DNA from: Flavobacteriaceae bacterium YJPT1-3
Lineage (GTDB): Bacteria > Bacteroidota > Bacteroidia > Flavobacteriales > Flavobacteriaceae
NCBI GenBank assembly: GCA_029866965.1
Contig: CP123444.1
Location: forward strand, 2,521,501 to 2,585,500
Length of the DNA: 64,000 bases
Direction of reading: 5' to 3'
A program made the translations under genes and the position numbers. Positions 56,780-64,000 of this stretch are shown one piece after another (the stretch's first letter is position 1; every line of letters begins with the position of its first letter). The notes beneath the pieces are model-generated. The model was not told where the DNA came from, ran no database searches, and was given only the letters and a program-made list of their open reading frames with translations.

Positions 56780-56958
56780 AAAATAAGCATTCCTGTGAAA
56801 ACCAGGACGCTATAAATCGTAAGAATACAGCCTATCTGTTGCGAATATTAAAATGAAAGGCTTGCATGAAGTGGCTCAGCAATTACTTTGCCCTTTTATA
56901 AAATGGGAACGTTTTTAGACTGATTTAAAATCGCTAGCTTTAAAACAAAATCAAAACA

Positions 56959-59364
56959 ATGCTAAGATCACTACTTCTCCTGAGTACTTTCCTTTTTTTA
57001 GGGAGTGCTCATGCCCAATTCCTTAAAGACAAAAAGAACATCCAAAAACAGCAAGGCTACTTCACCATGCACTACGACGCCAGTGAAGACAAATTATATC
57101 TGGAGGTCCCCCGTGTGGGGGAGGAGTTTCTCTATGTGCATTCCTTACGCAGTGGATTGGGCTCCAATGATATCGGTTTGGATCGCGGGCAGTTGGGGGG
57201 AACGGCCATCGTAAAATTTCAAAAGGCCGGAAACAAGCTGTTGCTCATCCAACCCAATCAGGAATTTCGAGCATTAACCGATAATGAGCTGGAGCGTAAG
57301 TCGATTGAAGAAGCTTTCGCGAAATCAGTCCTAGGTGGTTTTGAGATCAAAGAGACAGAAGGGGAGACCTACCTGATCGATTTCACTCCATTTCTGATCC
57401 GCGATGCACATGGCGTCGCTGATCGATTGAAAAGACAAAAGGAAGGCACCTATAAACTGTCCAAAGACAAAAGTGCTTTGGCCATGGAACGGACCAAGGC
57501 TTTTCCGAAGAACACTGAATTTGAGGCACTGATCACATTTGAAGGAGATCCTACCGGGCGTAATATCCGGTCTGTGGCTCCCGATCCGCAAAACATCTCC
57601 GTTATTCAACATCATTCTTTTGTGGAATTGCCTGAGGCCGGTTTTGAACCCCGACCCTTTGACCCGCGCTCAGGTGCCATAGCCACTTCCTTTATGGATT
57701 ATGCAACTCCGGTGCAGGAATCGATCGTCAAGCGTTTTGCCAACAGACACCGCTTGGTGAAACGAAATCCGGGAACTCCGCAGAGCGAAGCGGTAGAACC
57801 CATCATCTACTACCTGGATCCGGGAACTCCGGAGCCGGTACGCTCTGCCCTGCTTGAGGGGGCGCGCTGGTGGAATCAGGCATTTGAGGCCGCGGGATTT
57901 ATCGATGGCTTTCAGGTGAAAATGCTTCCGGACGGTGCTGATATGATGGACTTACGCTACAACGTCATCAATTGGGTGCACCGCAGTACCCGTGGCTGGA
58001 GCTACGGGGCCAGTGTGGTCGATCCGCGCACGGGAGAGATCCTTAAAGGGCACGTAAGCCTGGGAAGTCTGCGCATTCGTCAAGACTTCCTGATCGCTCA
58101 GGCCTTGATGAATAAACCCTTTGCCGAGCGGGACGATAACTATGAACCCATGCTGGAAATGGCTCTGGCCCGAATCCGTCAATTGTCGGCTCACGAAGTG
58201 GGACACACGCTGGGATTTGCACATAATTTCGCCGCTAGCCCTACAGGCAGAGCCTCGGTCATGGACTATCCGCATCCTACACTACAACTTAAAGGCAAGG
58301 AAGTTGATTTCAGTAATGCCTACGCTACGGGGATCGGCGAGTGGGACAAGGTGACCGTAGCCTACAGTTATGGAGAAGTACCTCCAGGTCAGACCGAAAA
58401 GGATTATTTGAACAGTGTAATCGAAACGGCTGAGCAACGCGGACTGCGCTACATCACTGACAGTGATGCCAGAGCGGCAGGAGGAGCTCACGCTACGGCT
58501 CATTTATGGGATAATGGCGCGTCTGCACCTGATGAGCTCGATCAGGTCATGAAACTCCGCAAACAGGCCATCGCTAATTTTTCTCTAGACAATATCAGAG
58601 ATGGCGAACCTTTCACCGTACTGGAGGATGTTTTTGTGCCGCTTTATTTTTACCATCGTTACCAGACCGAAGCGGCCGTTAAATCGGTAGGAGGCTTAAA
58701 TTACAACTATGCGGTCAAAGGAGATGAGCGCATCACTGCCGTAGAGACCCTAGATCGGGATCAACAGGAGGAAGCCCTGAAAAGTGTGCTGGCCACATTA
58801 ACAGCGACTCAATTGGCCATTCCGCAAGATAAATTACAGTTGTTCCCTCCCCGGGCCTACGGTTATGGCAGGACCCGGGAGAGTTTTAAAGGGACTACCG
58901 GCGTGAGTTTCGATCCACTGGGCGCTGCCAGTACGGCCAGTGACATGACCCTGGGACTGCTTTTTCATCCCGAACGCGTCAATCGTTTAGTAGTTCAAAA
59001 GGCACGAGATAGCAAACAACTGGGTTTAAAAGAAGTGCTGGGAGAAGTAGATAAATCCACCTTACAGAACCTACCCAGAGACTCCTATGACAAGGAGATT
59101 CAACAGACCATCAATTACAATGTACTTAAGCATTACATTAATCTTGCAGCCAGTGAGGAGGTGATTCCGCAGGCTCGAGCGTTGGTATCCGAGCATTTGC
59201 TTAACCTGGCCGCTTCCTTTAAGGGAGGGTCAGCTCAGGAAAGGTACATGGCATTGCAGATCGAACGTTATATGGAGGAACCCGATAAGTTTAAGGTGAT
59301 CCCGTCACCAAAGATCCCTGATGGGTCACCTATTGGAACCTCTCCTTGTACCCTGACTGAATAA
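56959..59364 (+). CDS. Secreted zinc metalloprotease (metzincin-like, DUF5117/DUF4953 type)
   Basis: 801 residues. Signal peptide (LLLLSTFLFLGSAHAQ). An N-terminal beta-rich region precedes the catalytic motif SAHEVGHTLGFAHN, i.e. HExxHxxGxxH at about residue 412, and a downstream Met-turn-like SVMDYPHP, the metzincin pattern. Likely exported to the periplasm or by type IX secretion, though I see no clear T9SS C-terminal domain. It overlaps the dehydratase gene by 1 bp (TAATG), so the protease and lipid-like cassette are co-expressed. One-mismatch palindrome at 57313. Confidence 0.88.
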   Translation: MLRSLLLLSTFLFLGSAHAQFLKDKKNIQKQQGYFTMHYDASEDKLYLEVPRVGEEFLYVHSLRSGLGSNDIGLDRGQLGGTAIVKFQKAGNKLLLIQPNQEFRALTDNELERKSIEEAFAKSVLGGFEIKETEGETYLIDFTPFLIRDAHGVADRLKRQKEGTYKLSKDKSALAMERTKAFPKNTEFEALITFEGDPTGRNIRSVAPDPQNISVIQHHSFVELPEAGFEPRPFDPRSGAIATSFMDYATPVQESIVKRFANRHRLVKRNPGTPQSEAVEPIIYYLDPGTPEPVRSALLEGARWWNQAFEAAGFIDGFQVKMLPDGADMMDLRYNVINWVHRSTRGWSYGASVVDPRTGEILKGHVSLGSLRIRQDFLIAQALMNKPFAERDDNYEPMLEMALARIRQLSAHEVGHTLGFAHNFAASPTGRASVMDYPHPTLQLKGKEVDFSNAYATGIGEWDKVTVAYSYGEVPPGQTEKDYLNSVIETAEQRGLRYITDSDARAAGGAHATAHLWDNGASAPDELDQVMKLRKQAIANFSLDNIRDGEPFTVLEDVFVPLYFYHRYQTEAAVKSVGGLNYNYAVKGDERITAVETLDRDQQEEALKSVLATLTATQLAIPQDKLQLFPPRAYGYGRTRESFKGTTGVSFDPLGAASTASDMTLGLLFHPERVNRLVVQKARDSKQLGLKEVLGEVDKSTLQNLPRDSYDKEIQQTINYNVLKHYINLAASEEVIPQARALVSEHLLNLAASFKGGSAQERYMALQIERYMEEPDKFKVIPSPKIPDGSPIGTSPCTLTE
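57313..57326. repeat. Palindrome GCTTTCGCGAAATC (one mismatch)
   Basis: In the metalloprotease gene, read as AFAKS. Confidence 0.7.
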
Positions 59365-59819
59365 TGAGCGAGATCGCCCTACAGAAGATTATTGATCTGC
59401 TGCCGTACAGCAAGCCTTTCCTTTTCGTGGACGGCCTGGATCGTATGGAGAGCGATCATTGTGAGGGGCACTTCACTTTTCCCAAGGATTCCTTTTTTTA
59501 TGAGGGTCACTTTAAGGACTATCCGGTGACCCCGGGGGTAATTCTCACCGAGTGCATGGCTCAAATTGGGGTTGTTTGTTTGGGCATTTATAATTTATTG
59601 TTAGAAGGCTGGGAAGAGATGCCGGCTGTAGCCATGACCTCTTCGGAAGTGAGTTATCTGAAGCCGGTATTCCCGGAAGAACGGGTTCGGGTTCTAGCTG
59701 ACAAACAATACTTCCGGTTTGGAAAGATCCAGTGTGATGTACAGTGCCTGAACGCCCAAGAGGAATTGGTCTGCAAGGGCGTGATCTCCGGGATGATAGT
59801 TCGTGAACATGCCCGATAG
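59364..59819 (+). CDS. 3-hydroxyacyl-ACP dehydratase, hot-dog fold
   Basis: 151 residues. The FabZ/FabA-type hot-dog motif with the catalytic His in YEGHFKDYPVTPGVILTECMAQIG; LPYSKPFLFVDGL is the family opening. Dehydrates a 3-hydroxyacyl-ACP. Separate from the FabZ half of lpxC-fabZ, so dedicated to the cassette. Start ATG overlaps the protease stop; it overlaps the ketosynthase by 11 bp. Confidence 0.88.
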   Translation: MSEIALQKIIDLLPYSKPFLFVDGLDRMESDHCEGHFTFPKDSFFYEGHFKDYPVTPGVILTECMAQIGVVCLGIYNLLLEGWEEMPAVAMTSSEVSYLKPVFPEERVRVLADKQYFRFGKIQCDVQCLNAQEELVCKGVISGMIVREHAR

Positions 59820-61074
59820 AGTAGTGGTCACCGGATTGGGCGTATGTGCACCCAATGGCGTGGGCGTTTCCGCTTTCGCGAAAGCGATACAAGAAGGAAC
59901 CTCAGGGATCACATTCCATCAGCGGCTGGCCGATCTACAGTTTGGCTGTCAGGTGGCCGGAACCCCACAAGTCTCCCCGGAGCTCTTATCCCTTTACTTC
60001 ACCGATCTGGAATTACGGGGCTTAAAAGCTACCGGATTGCAGTACGGAGTGATCGCAGGGATGGATGCCTGGCAGGATGCAGGACTACAACCAACCCTGG
60101 ATCATCCCGATTACGACAGTGGAATCATTTTCGGAACCGGTATCTTAGGCGTGGATAAATTTAGAGAAGCCATTCACCTGATCGATGCCGGTAGGACACG
60201 CCGCCTGGGCAGTACCGCAGTTTTACAAACCATGGCTAGTGGAATCAGTGCCTATTTGAGCGGTAAATTGGGCTGTGGTAATCAAGTCACCACCAACAGT
60301 AGTGCCTGCAGTACAGGCACTGAAGCCGTCCTCATGGCCTACGATCGGATCAGAGCCGGAAAAGCAACACGTATGCTGGCCGGGAGCTGCGGGGATAGCG
60401 GACCTTATATTTGGGGTGGTTTTGATGCCATGCGGATACTTCCTTCCCAGTTCAATGATCGGCCGGAAGAGGCCAGTAGGCCCATGGATAGTCAAGCCTC
60501 TGGCTTTGTGCCGGGGAGTGGGGCAGGGGCCTTGGTCTTAGAATCCTTAGCCAGTGCCCAGGCCAGAAAGGCAACCATTTACGCTGAAGTGCTTGGTGGA
60601 GCGGTCAATAGCGGAGGACAGCGGGGTGGAGGCACCTTAACAGCAGCCAACGATGAAGCTGTGCAGCGATGCATTCAGGAAGCTGTACAAGCCAGTGGCG
60701 TAAGCCCAGCTGAGCTTGATGCCATCAATGGCCATCTTACGGCGACCTCCAAAGACAGTACGGAGATTAAAAACTGGTGCGAAGCCCTGAACCGAAGGGG
60801 TCAGGAATTTCCCATGATCAATTCCCTCAAAGGCATGACCGGACACTGTCTGGCAGCTGCAGGCAGTATAGAGTGTGTGGCCACAGTGCTTCAAATCCAC
60901 GAACAATATGTATTTGGCAATGTGAATTGCGATGTGCTGCATCCGGAGATCGAGGAATGGATCGCTAAAGATCGGGTTCCTACTCAGACACAAACGCAAG
61001 CATTGAACCTGGTGGCCAAGGCCAGTTTTGGTTTTGGTGATGTGAATTGCTGCGTGCTGTTCAAAAAGTTTTAA
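59809..61074 (+). CDS. Beta-ketoacyl-ACP synthase
   Basis: 421 residues from ATG 59809. Thiolase-fold KS: catalytic Cys167 in TNSSACSTGTEA, His in INGHLTATSKD and His in NSLKGMTGHCLAAAG, so the Cys-His-His set is intact although the second motif is altered from NAHGTST. Condenses malonyl-ACP onto an acyl chain. The neighbouring ACP and dehydratase but no reductase are present, so chain reduction would rely on FabG elsewhere (e.g. 8322). Perfect palindrome at 59872. Confidence 0.9.
   Translation: MPDRVVVTGLGVCAPNGVGVSAFAKAIQEGTSGITFHQRLADLQFGCQVAGTPQVSPELLSLYFTDLELRGLKATGLQYGVIAGMDAWQDAGLQPTLDHPDYDSGIIFGTGILGVDKFREAIHLIDAGRTRRLGSTAVLQTMASGISAYLSGKLGCGNQVTTNSSACSTGTEAVLMAYDRIRAGKATRMLAGSCGDSGPYIWGGFDAMRILPSQFNDRPEEASRPMDSQASGFVPGSGAGALVLESLASAQARKATIYAEVLGGAVNSGGQRGGGTLTAANDEAVQRCIQEAVQASGVSPAELDAINGHLTATSKDSTEIKNWCEALNRRGQEFPMINSLKGMTGHCLAAAGSIECVATVLQIHEQYVFGNVNCDVLHPEIEEWIAKDRVPTQTQTQALNLVAKASFGFGDVNCCVLFKKF
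59872..59885. repeat. Palindrome GCTTTCGCGAAAGC (perfect, 16-bp form)
   Basis: Extends to CGCTTTCGCGAAAGCG (59871-59886). In the ketosynthase, read as AFAKA. Confidence 0.85.
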
Positions 61075-61096
61075 TTTTAATGTAGAACTACTACCG

Positions 61097-61345
61097 ATGA
61101 ATGAAACCCATTACGACAAACTCAAAGCGATTATTGCGGTCTATCTTCCACAGGACGTGAAGGTAGACGATATTCAAAAGGACAGCCATTTGATGCAGGA
61201 GTTGAATATCAATTCATCCCATCTGATCGACGTGGTGTTAGATGTTGAGGATGCTTTTGATATTACCATCGAAGATGAGGAACTCGAACGCATGGATACG
61301 GTAGCGGGTGCTCTGAAAATTATCGAACAGAAGACGCAGGCATGA
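61097..61345 (+). CDS. Acyl carrier protein
   Basis: 82 residues, four-helix ACP. The phosphopantetheine Ser is in LNINSSHLIDVVLDVEDAFD; where housekeeping ACPs have Asp-Ser-Leu, this one has Asn-Ser-Ser, so it is a specialised carrier. Acidic helices suit a KS partner next door. It overlaps the next gene by 4 bp. Confidence 0.88.
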   Translation: MNETHYDKLKAIIAVYLPQDVKVDDIQKDSHLMQELNINSSHLIDVVLDVEDAFDITIEDEELERMDTVAGALKIIEQKTQA

Positions 61346-61596
61346 GTAAATACAGGCATTGGAAGCGACAGTGGTGGTTGACCGGGAGCCTGGGAGCCTT
61401 GTTTTTTGGATCCGGTTTATGCGCCAGTATCGAATGTGGATTTTTAAAGCACGAGGGTGCCTCCTGGTCACTTTGGGTTCCGCTGGGCACCCTGGCGCTG
61501 GCCTGTACGGTAGCCGGGCTGGTCTTGCTCCTTAAAAGCATCAAAATGGAAGTCTTTATGCATTACGATCGCAGTAAAGACTCTAAAAAATCTTAA
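61342..61596 (+). CDS. Small two-helix membrane protein of the ACP cassette
   Basis: 84 residues with hydrophobic segments at about 11-30 (WLTGSLGALFFGSGLCASI) and 45-64 (VPLGTLALACTVAGLVLLL) and basic ends. No family. It overlaps the ACP gene by 4 bp (ATGA), indicating it belongs to the cassette, perhaps placing it at the membrane. Confidence 0.65.
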   Translation: MSKYRHWKRQWWLTGSLGALFFGSGLCASIECGFLKHEGASWSLWVPLGTLALACTVAGLVLLLKSIKMEVFMHYDRSKDSKKS

Positions 61597-61664
61597 AACA
61601 GGAGTTAAAGTCTATTAAATAGGGACGCCACCCTGAATCGCTCACGTATCTTTTAAAGAAAACT

Positions 61665-62276
61665 ATGAGTGTAATGGATCAGACAATTAAACATACCCCG
61701 ACTAAATTCGATATACTTCCTATCCTCAAAGACCGATGGAGTCCGCGAACATTTAGCGACCAACCGGTTTCTGAGACTCAATTGAGAGCATTATTCGAGG
61801 CTGGACGATGGGCGCCTAGTGCCTATAATCTGCAGCCCTGGCGGATTATTTGGGGAATAAAAGGAAGTGAGACCTATGATCGGATCAAAGCCTGTCTAAA
61901 CGATTTCAATCAACAATGGGCGGTAAATGCCCCCGTTTTGATGCTAGGAGCCTACAAGACCACCAATGAGCAAGGAGAAAAGAACTCACATGCTTTTCAC
62001 GATCTGGGATTGTTTATGGGCAATGTCTTGTGCCAGGCCCAGCATATGGGTATAGCCCTGCACCAAATGGCCGGAATACATGCCGATAAGGCTCATAAAG
62101 AATTCAAATTTCCGGACGATCATGTAGTCGCCACAGGAATCGCCGTGGGCTACTACGGAGGTAGTGTTACTGATTTGCCTGAAAATTTGAGAGAAAAAGA
62201 AGAGAAGAAAGAACGTGAACGCAAGGAGCAACGCGATTTCACCTTCAACGGAAATTACCAGCAACCTATAAAATAA
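61665..62276 (+). CDS. Nitroreductase-family flavoprotein
   Basis: 203 residues, FMN-dependent: LKDRWSPRTFSDQPV, RWAPSAYNLQPWRI and the C-terminal GIAVGYYGG helix are typical of nitroreductases. Reduces quinones or nitro compounds with NAD(P)H. It ends in a highly charged helix (EEKKERERKEQRD). Upstream is a near -7 box (TATCTTTT). Confidence 0.88.
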   Translation: MSVMDQTIKHTPTKFDILPILKDRWSPRTFSDQPVSETQLRALFEAGRWAPSAYNLQPWRIIWGIKGSETYDRIKACLNDFNQQWAVNAPVLMLGAYKTTNEQGEKNSHAFHDLGLFMGNVLCQAQHMGIALHQMAGIHADKAHKEFKFPDDHVVATGIAVGYYGGSVTDLPENLREKEEKKERERKEQRDFTFNGNYQQPIK

Positions 62277-62281
62277 AAATC

Positions 62282-62653
62282 ATGAAAACCTATATCACCC
62301 TTATTCTATTTGCAATTTTCAGTATACACACGGTCACAGCGCAAGATGTGTATCTTCAGGGAGAGGTCCCTGAAGCAATTGACGAACAAGCCCGTAAGCT
62401 TACGGATCGCTACATCAGTGAATTGGCTATTAGTGGAGAAATGCAACCGATTTTTGAACAGAAAGTCGTGGAATTCCTCATGCGCCGCGAGGAAGTCAAG
62501 GAAAAGTATGAAGGAAAAGCAATGTTAGACCGTCTTTTCTTGTTAAGTAAAGAGGAAAATGGCGAAATGCGTAATATTCTCACGCAGCCTCAATTGCGCA
62601 GGTACCGACGGATCAAAAAGAAAATTCAGCCTATAGCGGTGGTCGAAGACTAA
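62282..62653 (+). CDS. Secreted helical hypothetical protein
   Basis: 123 residues. Signal peptide (TLILFAIFSIHTVTAQ) followed by an all-helical region (DEQARKLTDRYISELA, RYRRIKKKIQPIA). The size and composition recall Spy/CpxP-like or DUF4890-type small periplasmic proteins, not provable here. Lies 5 bp after the nitroreductase and ends before a terminator. Confidence 0.65.
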   Translation: MKTYITLILFAIFSIHTVTAQDVYLQGEVPEAIDEQARKLTDRYISELAISGEMQPIFEQKVVEFLMRREEVKEKYEGKAMLDRLFLLSKEENGEMRNILTQPQLRRYRRIKKKIQPIAVVED

Positions 62654-62672
62654 TAGACCTGAAATGAACAGT

Positions 62673-62701
62673 AAAAAACCCGCAGCAATGCGGGTTTTTT
62701 T
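62673..62701 (+). terminator. Intrinsic terminator
   Basis: ACCCGCA / TGCGGGT with loop GCAA, flanked by A and T runs (A6 before, T7 after). Confidence 0.9.
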
Positions 62702-62721
62702 GTTTCTTTATCAAAAAAGTC

Positions 62722-63156
62722 ATGAGATCACTAGTTCTTCCGTTCGCTTTCTTTGCCAGTCTAACACTGACCGCACAATCTTCACTAACGCTGGATCATC
62801 AAGCCATTGAAGTCGACGATCTGGAGCGTAGCGCTACTTTTTATATGGACATACTAGGCTTAGAAGAAATTGAAGACGGCACCGGACTTGATCATATTCG
62901 ATGGTTTTCTTTGGGTGGCGATCGCTCCTTGCATCTCATCGAGAATGACAACAGGCAACCAGCTCCCTCCAAAGGAATTCATATGGCGCTGCGATCGAAT
63001 GATCTGGATGCAACCCTCGATGCTCTGCGTGAAAAAAAGATTTATTTCGAAAATTGGCCCGGTGAGGCCAATCAAACCAATGACCGTCCTGACGGTATTC
63101 GTCAGATTTATCTGCAAGACCCAGACGGGTATTGGATTGAAATTAATGGAAAATAA
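62722..63156 (+). CDS. Exported VOC-superfamily (glyoxalase-like) protein
   Basis: 144 residues. A signal peptide (VLPFAFFASLTLTAQ) leads into a single VOC/glyoxalase module: DHQAIEVDDLERSATFYMDILGLEE, a HisMet-type HIRWFSLGG and C-terminal IYLQDPDGYWIEIN. Export is uncommon for the family. Downstream of a terminator, so probably its own unit. Confidence 0.82.
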   Translation: MRSLVLPFAFFASLTLTAQSSLTLDHQAIEVDDLERSATFYMDILGLEEIEDGTGLDHIRWFSLGGDRSLHLIENDNRQPAPSKGIHMALRSNDLDATLDALREKKIYFENWPGEANQTNDRPDGIRQIYLQDPDGYWIEINGK

Positions 63157-63165
63157 GCGTTATTC

Positions 63166-63306
63166 CTAGCTCTTCGGATTGATAGTCACTCCTGGCTTTG
63201 CCTGACCACTTTTAGGATTGATGGTCACTCCTGGCTTCGCCTTGTCCCCCTTAGGGTTGATGGTTACTCCCGGTTTAGACTTTCCTGATTTTTCTTGTTT
63301 CCCCAT
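63166..63306 (-). CDS. 46-residue peptide with three KPGVTINP repeats
   Basis: A short frame from ATG 63306 to TAG 63166. After MGKQEKSGKS it is three copies of K-P-G-V-T-I-N-P-K with a 13-residue (39-nt) period, linked by GDKA and SGQA. The DNA repeats begin at 63176, 63215 and 63254, exactly 39 bp apart, with synonymous differences (ACC/ACT, GTA/GTG), so the protein is under selection. Almost no acidic residues (one Asp and one Glu), no Cys, no membrane span. No family recognised. It converges on the VOC gene and diverges from the membrane protein at 63414. Alternatives: disordered nucleic-acid-binding peptide or multi-core peptide precursor. Confidence 0.7.
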   Translation of the reverse strand: MGKQEKSGKSKPGVTINPKGDKAKPGVTINPKSGQAKPGVTINPKS

Positions 63307-63413
63307 GATATTGATTCTTAGAATGTTAATTATTATCTATATTAGTGAAAAATAACAAGTAAAACAAATAACGCTCTCTTTATCAAGGGTAAAACAGCCT
63401 AATTCATGGATAC

Positions 63414-64000
63414 ATGACTTTCAACCAATTCATTAAAGAATGTCGCACCCATGAGGTCTTTAAAAGAATATCGATTTATGTAGTTTCCAGCTGGGTACTT
63501 ATCCAGGTATTGGCGGTGCTGATTGATCCCATGGGACTACCCAAAAAATCGGTAAGCGTTTTGCTTATTTTATTGTTGATCGGATTCCCGATCTATCTTT
63601 TTCTACTCTGGAAATACGACATCATCAAACCGGATAATCCGGATCATCCTCAGGAGCAGGAAGCAGCATTCTCAAAACGATACCACTGGTCTACCGGGGT
63701 CATTGGGTTGATCTGTTTAAGTCTCGCAGGCTATGTATTTCAGGCCAACTTTTTCAAATCCTTAGCCTTAGCTTCGTTGGAATCCAGCGAGAAAATCGCC
63801 ATCCTAAAATTTGGCAACAATACCGGTAGGGCTGATCTTGATTTGGTAGGCAAAATGGCTGCCGATTGGATCGCTCATGGCATTACCGAGAATAAGCTGG
63901 GACAGGTCGTTTCTCCGGAAGTCGTAAGTGATTATAAACAGATACTTCAGAACAACGCCTCCGTAGTTAGCCTCGACGGGGTGCTCAAAGACTATTTCAA
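63414..64000 (+). CDS. Membrane protein with TolB-N-like domain, cyclase/TPR type (cut by window edge)
   Basis: At least 195 residues from ATG 63414, running off the right edge. Opens FIKECRTHEVFKRISIY, the start typical of Bacteroidota TPR/adenylate-cyclase-like proteins, then helices at about 17-35, 44-62 and 97-113, and a soluble domain EKIAILKFGNNTGRADLD resembling the TolB N-terminal fold seen in these proteins. The C-terminal part (TPRs or cyclase) is outside the window. Divergent from the repeat peptide; 107 bp between them hold no clear promoter. Confidence 0.7.
   Translation, partial: MTFNQFIKECRTHEVFKRISIYVVSSWVLIQVLAVLIDPMGLPKKSVSVLLILLLIGFPIYLFLLWKYDIIKPDNPDHPQEQEAAFSKRYHWSTGVIGLICLSLAGYVFQANFFKSLALASLESSEKIAILKFGNNTGRADLDLVGKMAADWIAHGITENKLGQVVSPEVVSDYKQILQNNASVVSLDGVLKDYF

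Noticed and set aside
63176-63292. The 39-bp repeats as a CRISPR or a tandem DNA repeat only
   Set aside because: Three copies directly abut with no spacers, and they are in frame within an ATG-TAG frame with synonymous differences, so a coding repeat fits better.

Overview
The window is a gene-dense stretch of chromosome from a member of the Bacteroidota, most likely a marine Flavobacteriaceae. Several things point there: a PorX response regulator (type IX secretion control), a fused lpxC-fabZ gene, the lpxD / lpxC-fabZ / lpxA / efp order, a SusC/TonB-type outer-membrane barrel, a fused ResB-CcsA cytochrome c assembly protein, few Shine-Dalgarno sequences, and repeated TAnnTTTG promoter elements (the -7 box of the Bacteroidota housekeeping sigma factor). 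I see no rRNA, tRNA, CRISPR array, insertion sequence or prophage.

Layout. 1-6.9 kb: porX (cut by the window edge), an HD phosphohydrolase, then the lipid A block lpxD, lpxC-fabZ, lpxA, efp, a second lpxD-like gene and an NTF2-like gene. 6.9-13.5 kb: sucD, a basic DNA-binding-like protein, fabG, a VWA membrane protein, a prohibitin-family protein; facing them, an H3TH membrane protein and an OmpA-type protein. 13.6-20.8 kb: a complete histidine operon hisGDCBHAFI(E), preceded by a 17-codon leader peptide with three consecutive His codons and an intrinsic terminator, i.e. a transcription attenuator. 20.9-27.8 kb: mostly unknown or housekeeping genes, a TruA-like enzyme, a DJ-1/PfpI protein, a DUF2461 gene broken by one in-frame amber codon, and a PAS histidine kinase. 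28-33 kb: parE, parC, mscL. 33-37.6 kb: two orphan contractile-injection tube proteins, terC, a lipoprotein, and an XRE repressor divergent from an M14 carboxypeptidase with six copies of one operator between them. 37.7-48.7 kb: ppc, dinB-like, kdsC-like, DUF2520, ccsBA, a 7TM-LuxR regulator, fumC and a 58-residue membrane microprotein. 48.7-56.8 kb: TonB-type receptor, arsC-like, HAD phosphatase, prfB with programmed frameshift, and the transglutaminase / alpha-E / ATP-grasp trio. 57-64 kb: a metzincin-like protease coupled to a small dehydratase-ketosynthase-ACP cassette, a nitroreductase, a VOC protein, a 46-residue three-repeat peptide, and the start of a TPR/cyclase-like membrane protein.

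The strongest unexplained signal is not a gene. The palindrome GCTTTCGCGAAAGC (16-bp form CGCTTTCGCGAAAGCG) occurs seven times perfectly and four times with one mismatch, every copy inside a coding region on either strand and in all three reading frames (read as AFAKA, LSRK or FR). A perfect 14-mer is expected about 0.0002 times by chance in 64 kb. This is a highly iterated palindrome comparable in behaviour to cyanobacterial HIP1, and suggests a DNA-level function.

Other points worth following: near-leaderless promoters whose -7 box ends 3-8 nt before the start codon, the XRE operator array that overlaps both divergent -7 boxes, the orphan tube pair, and the three-repeat peptide.
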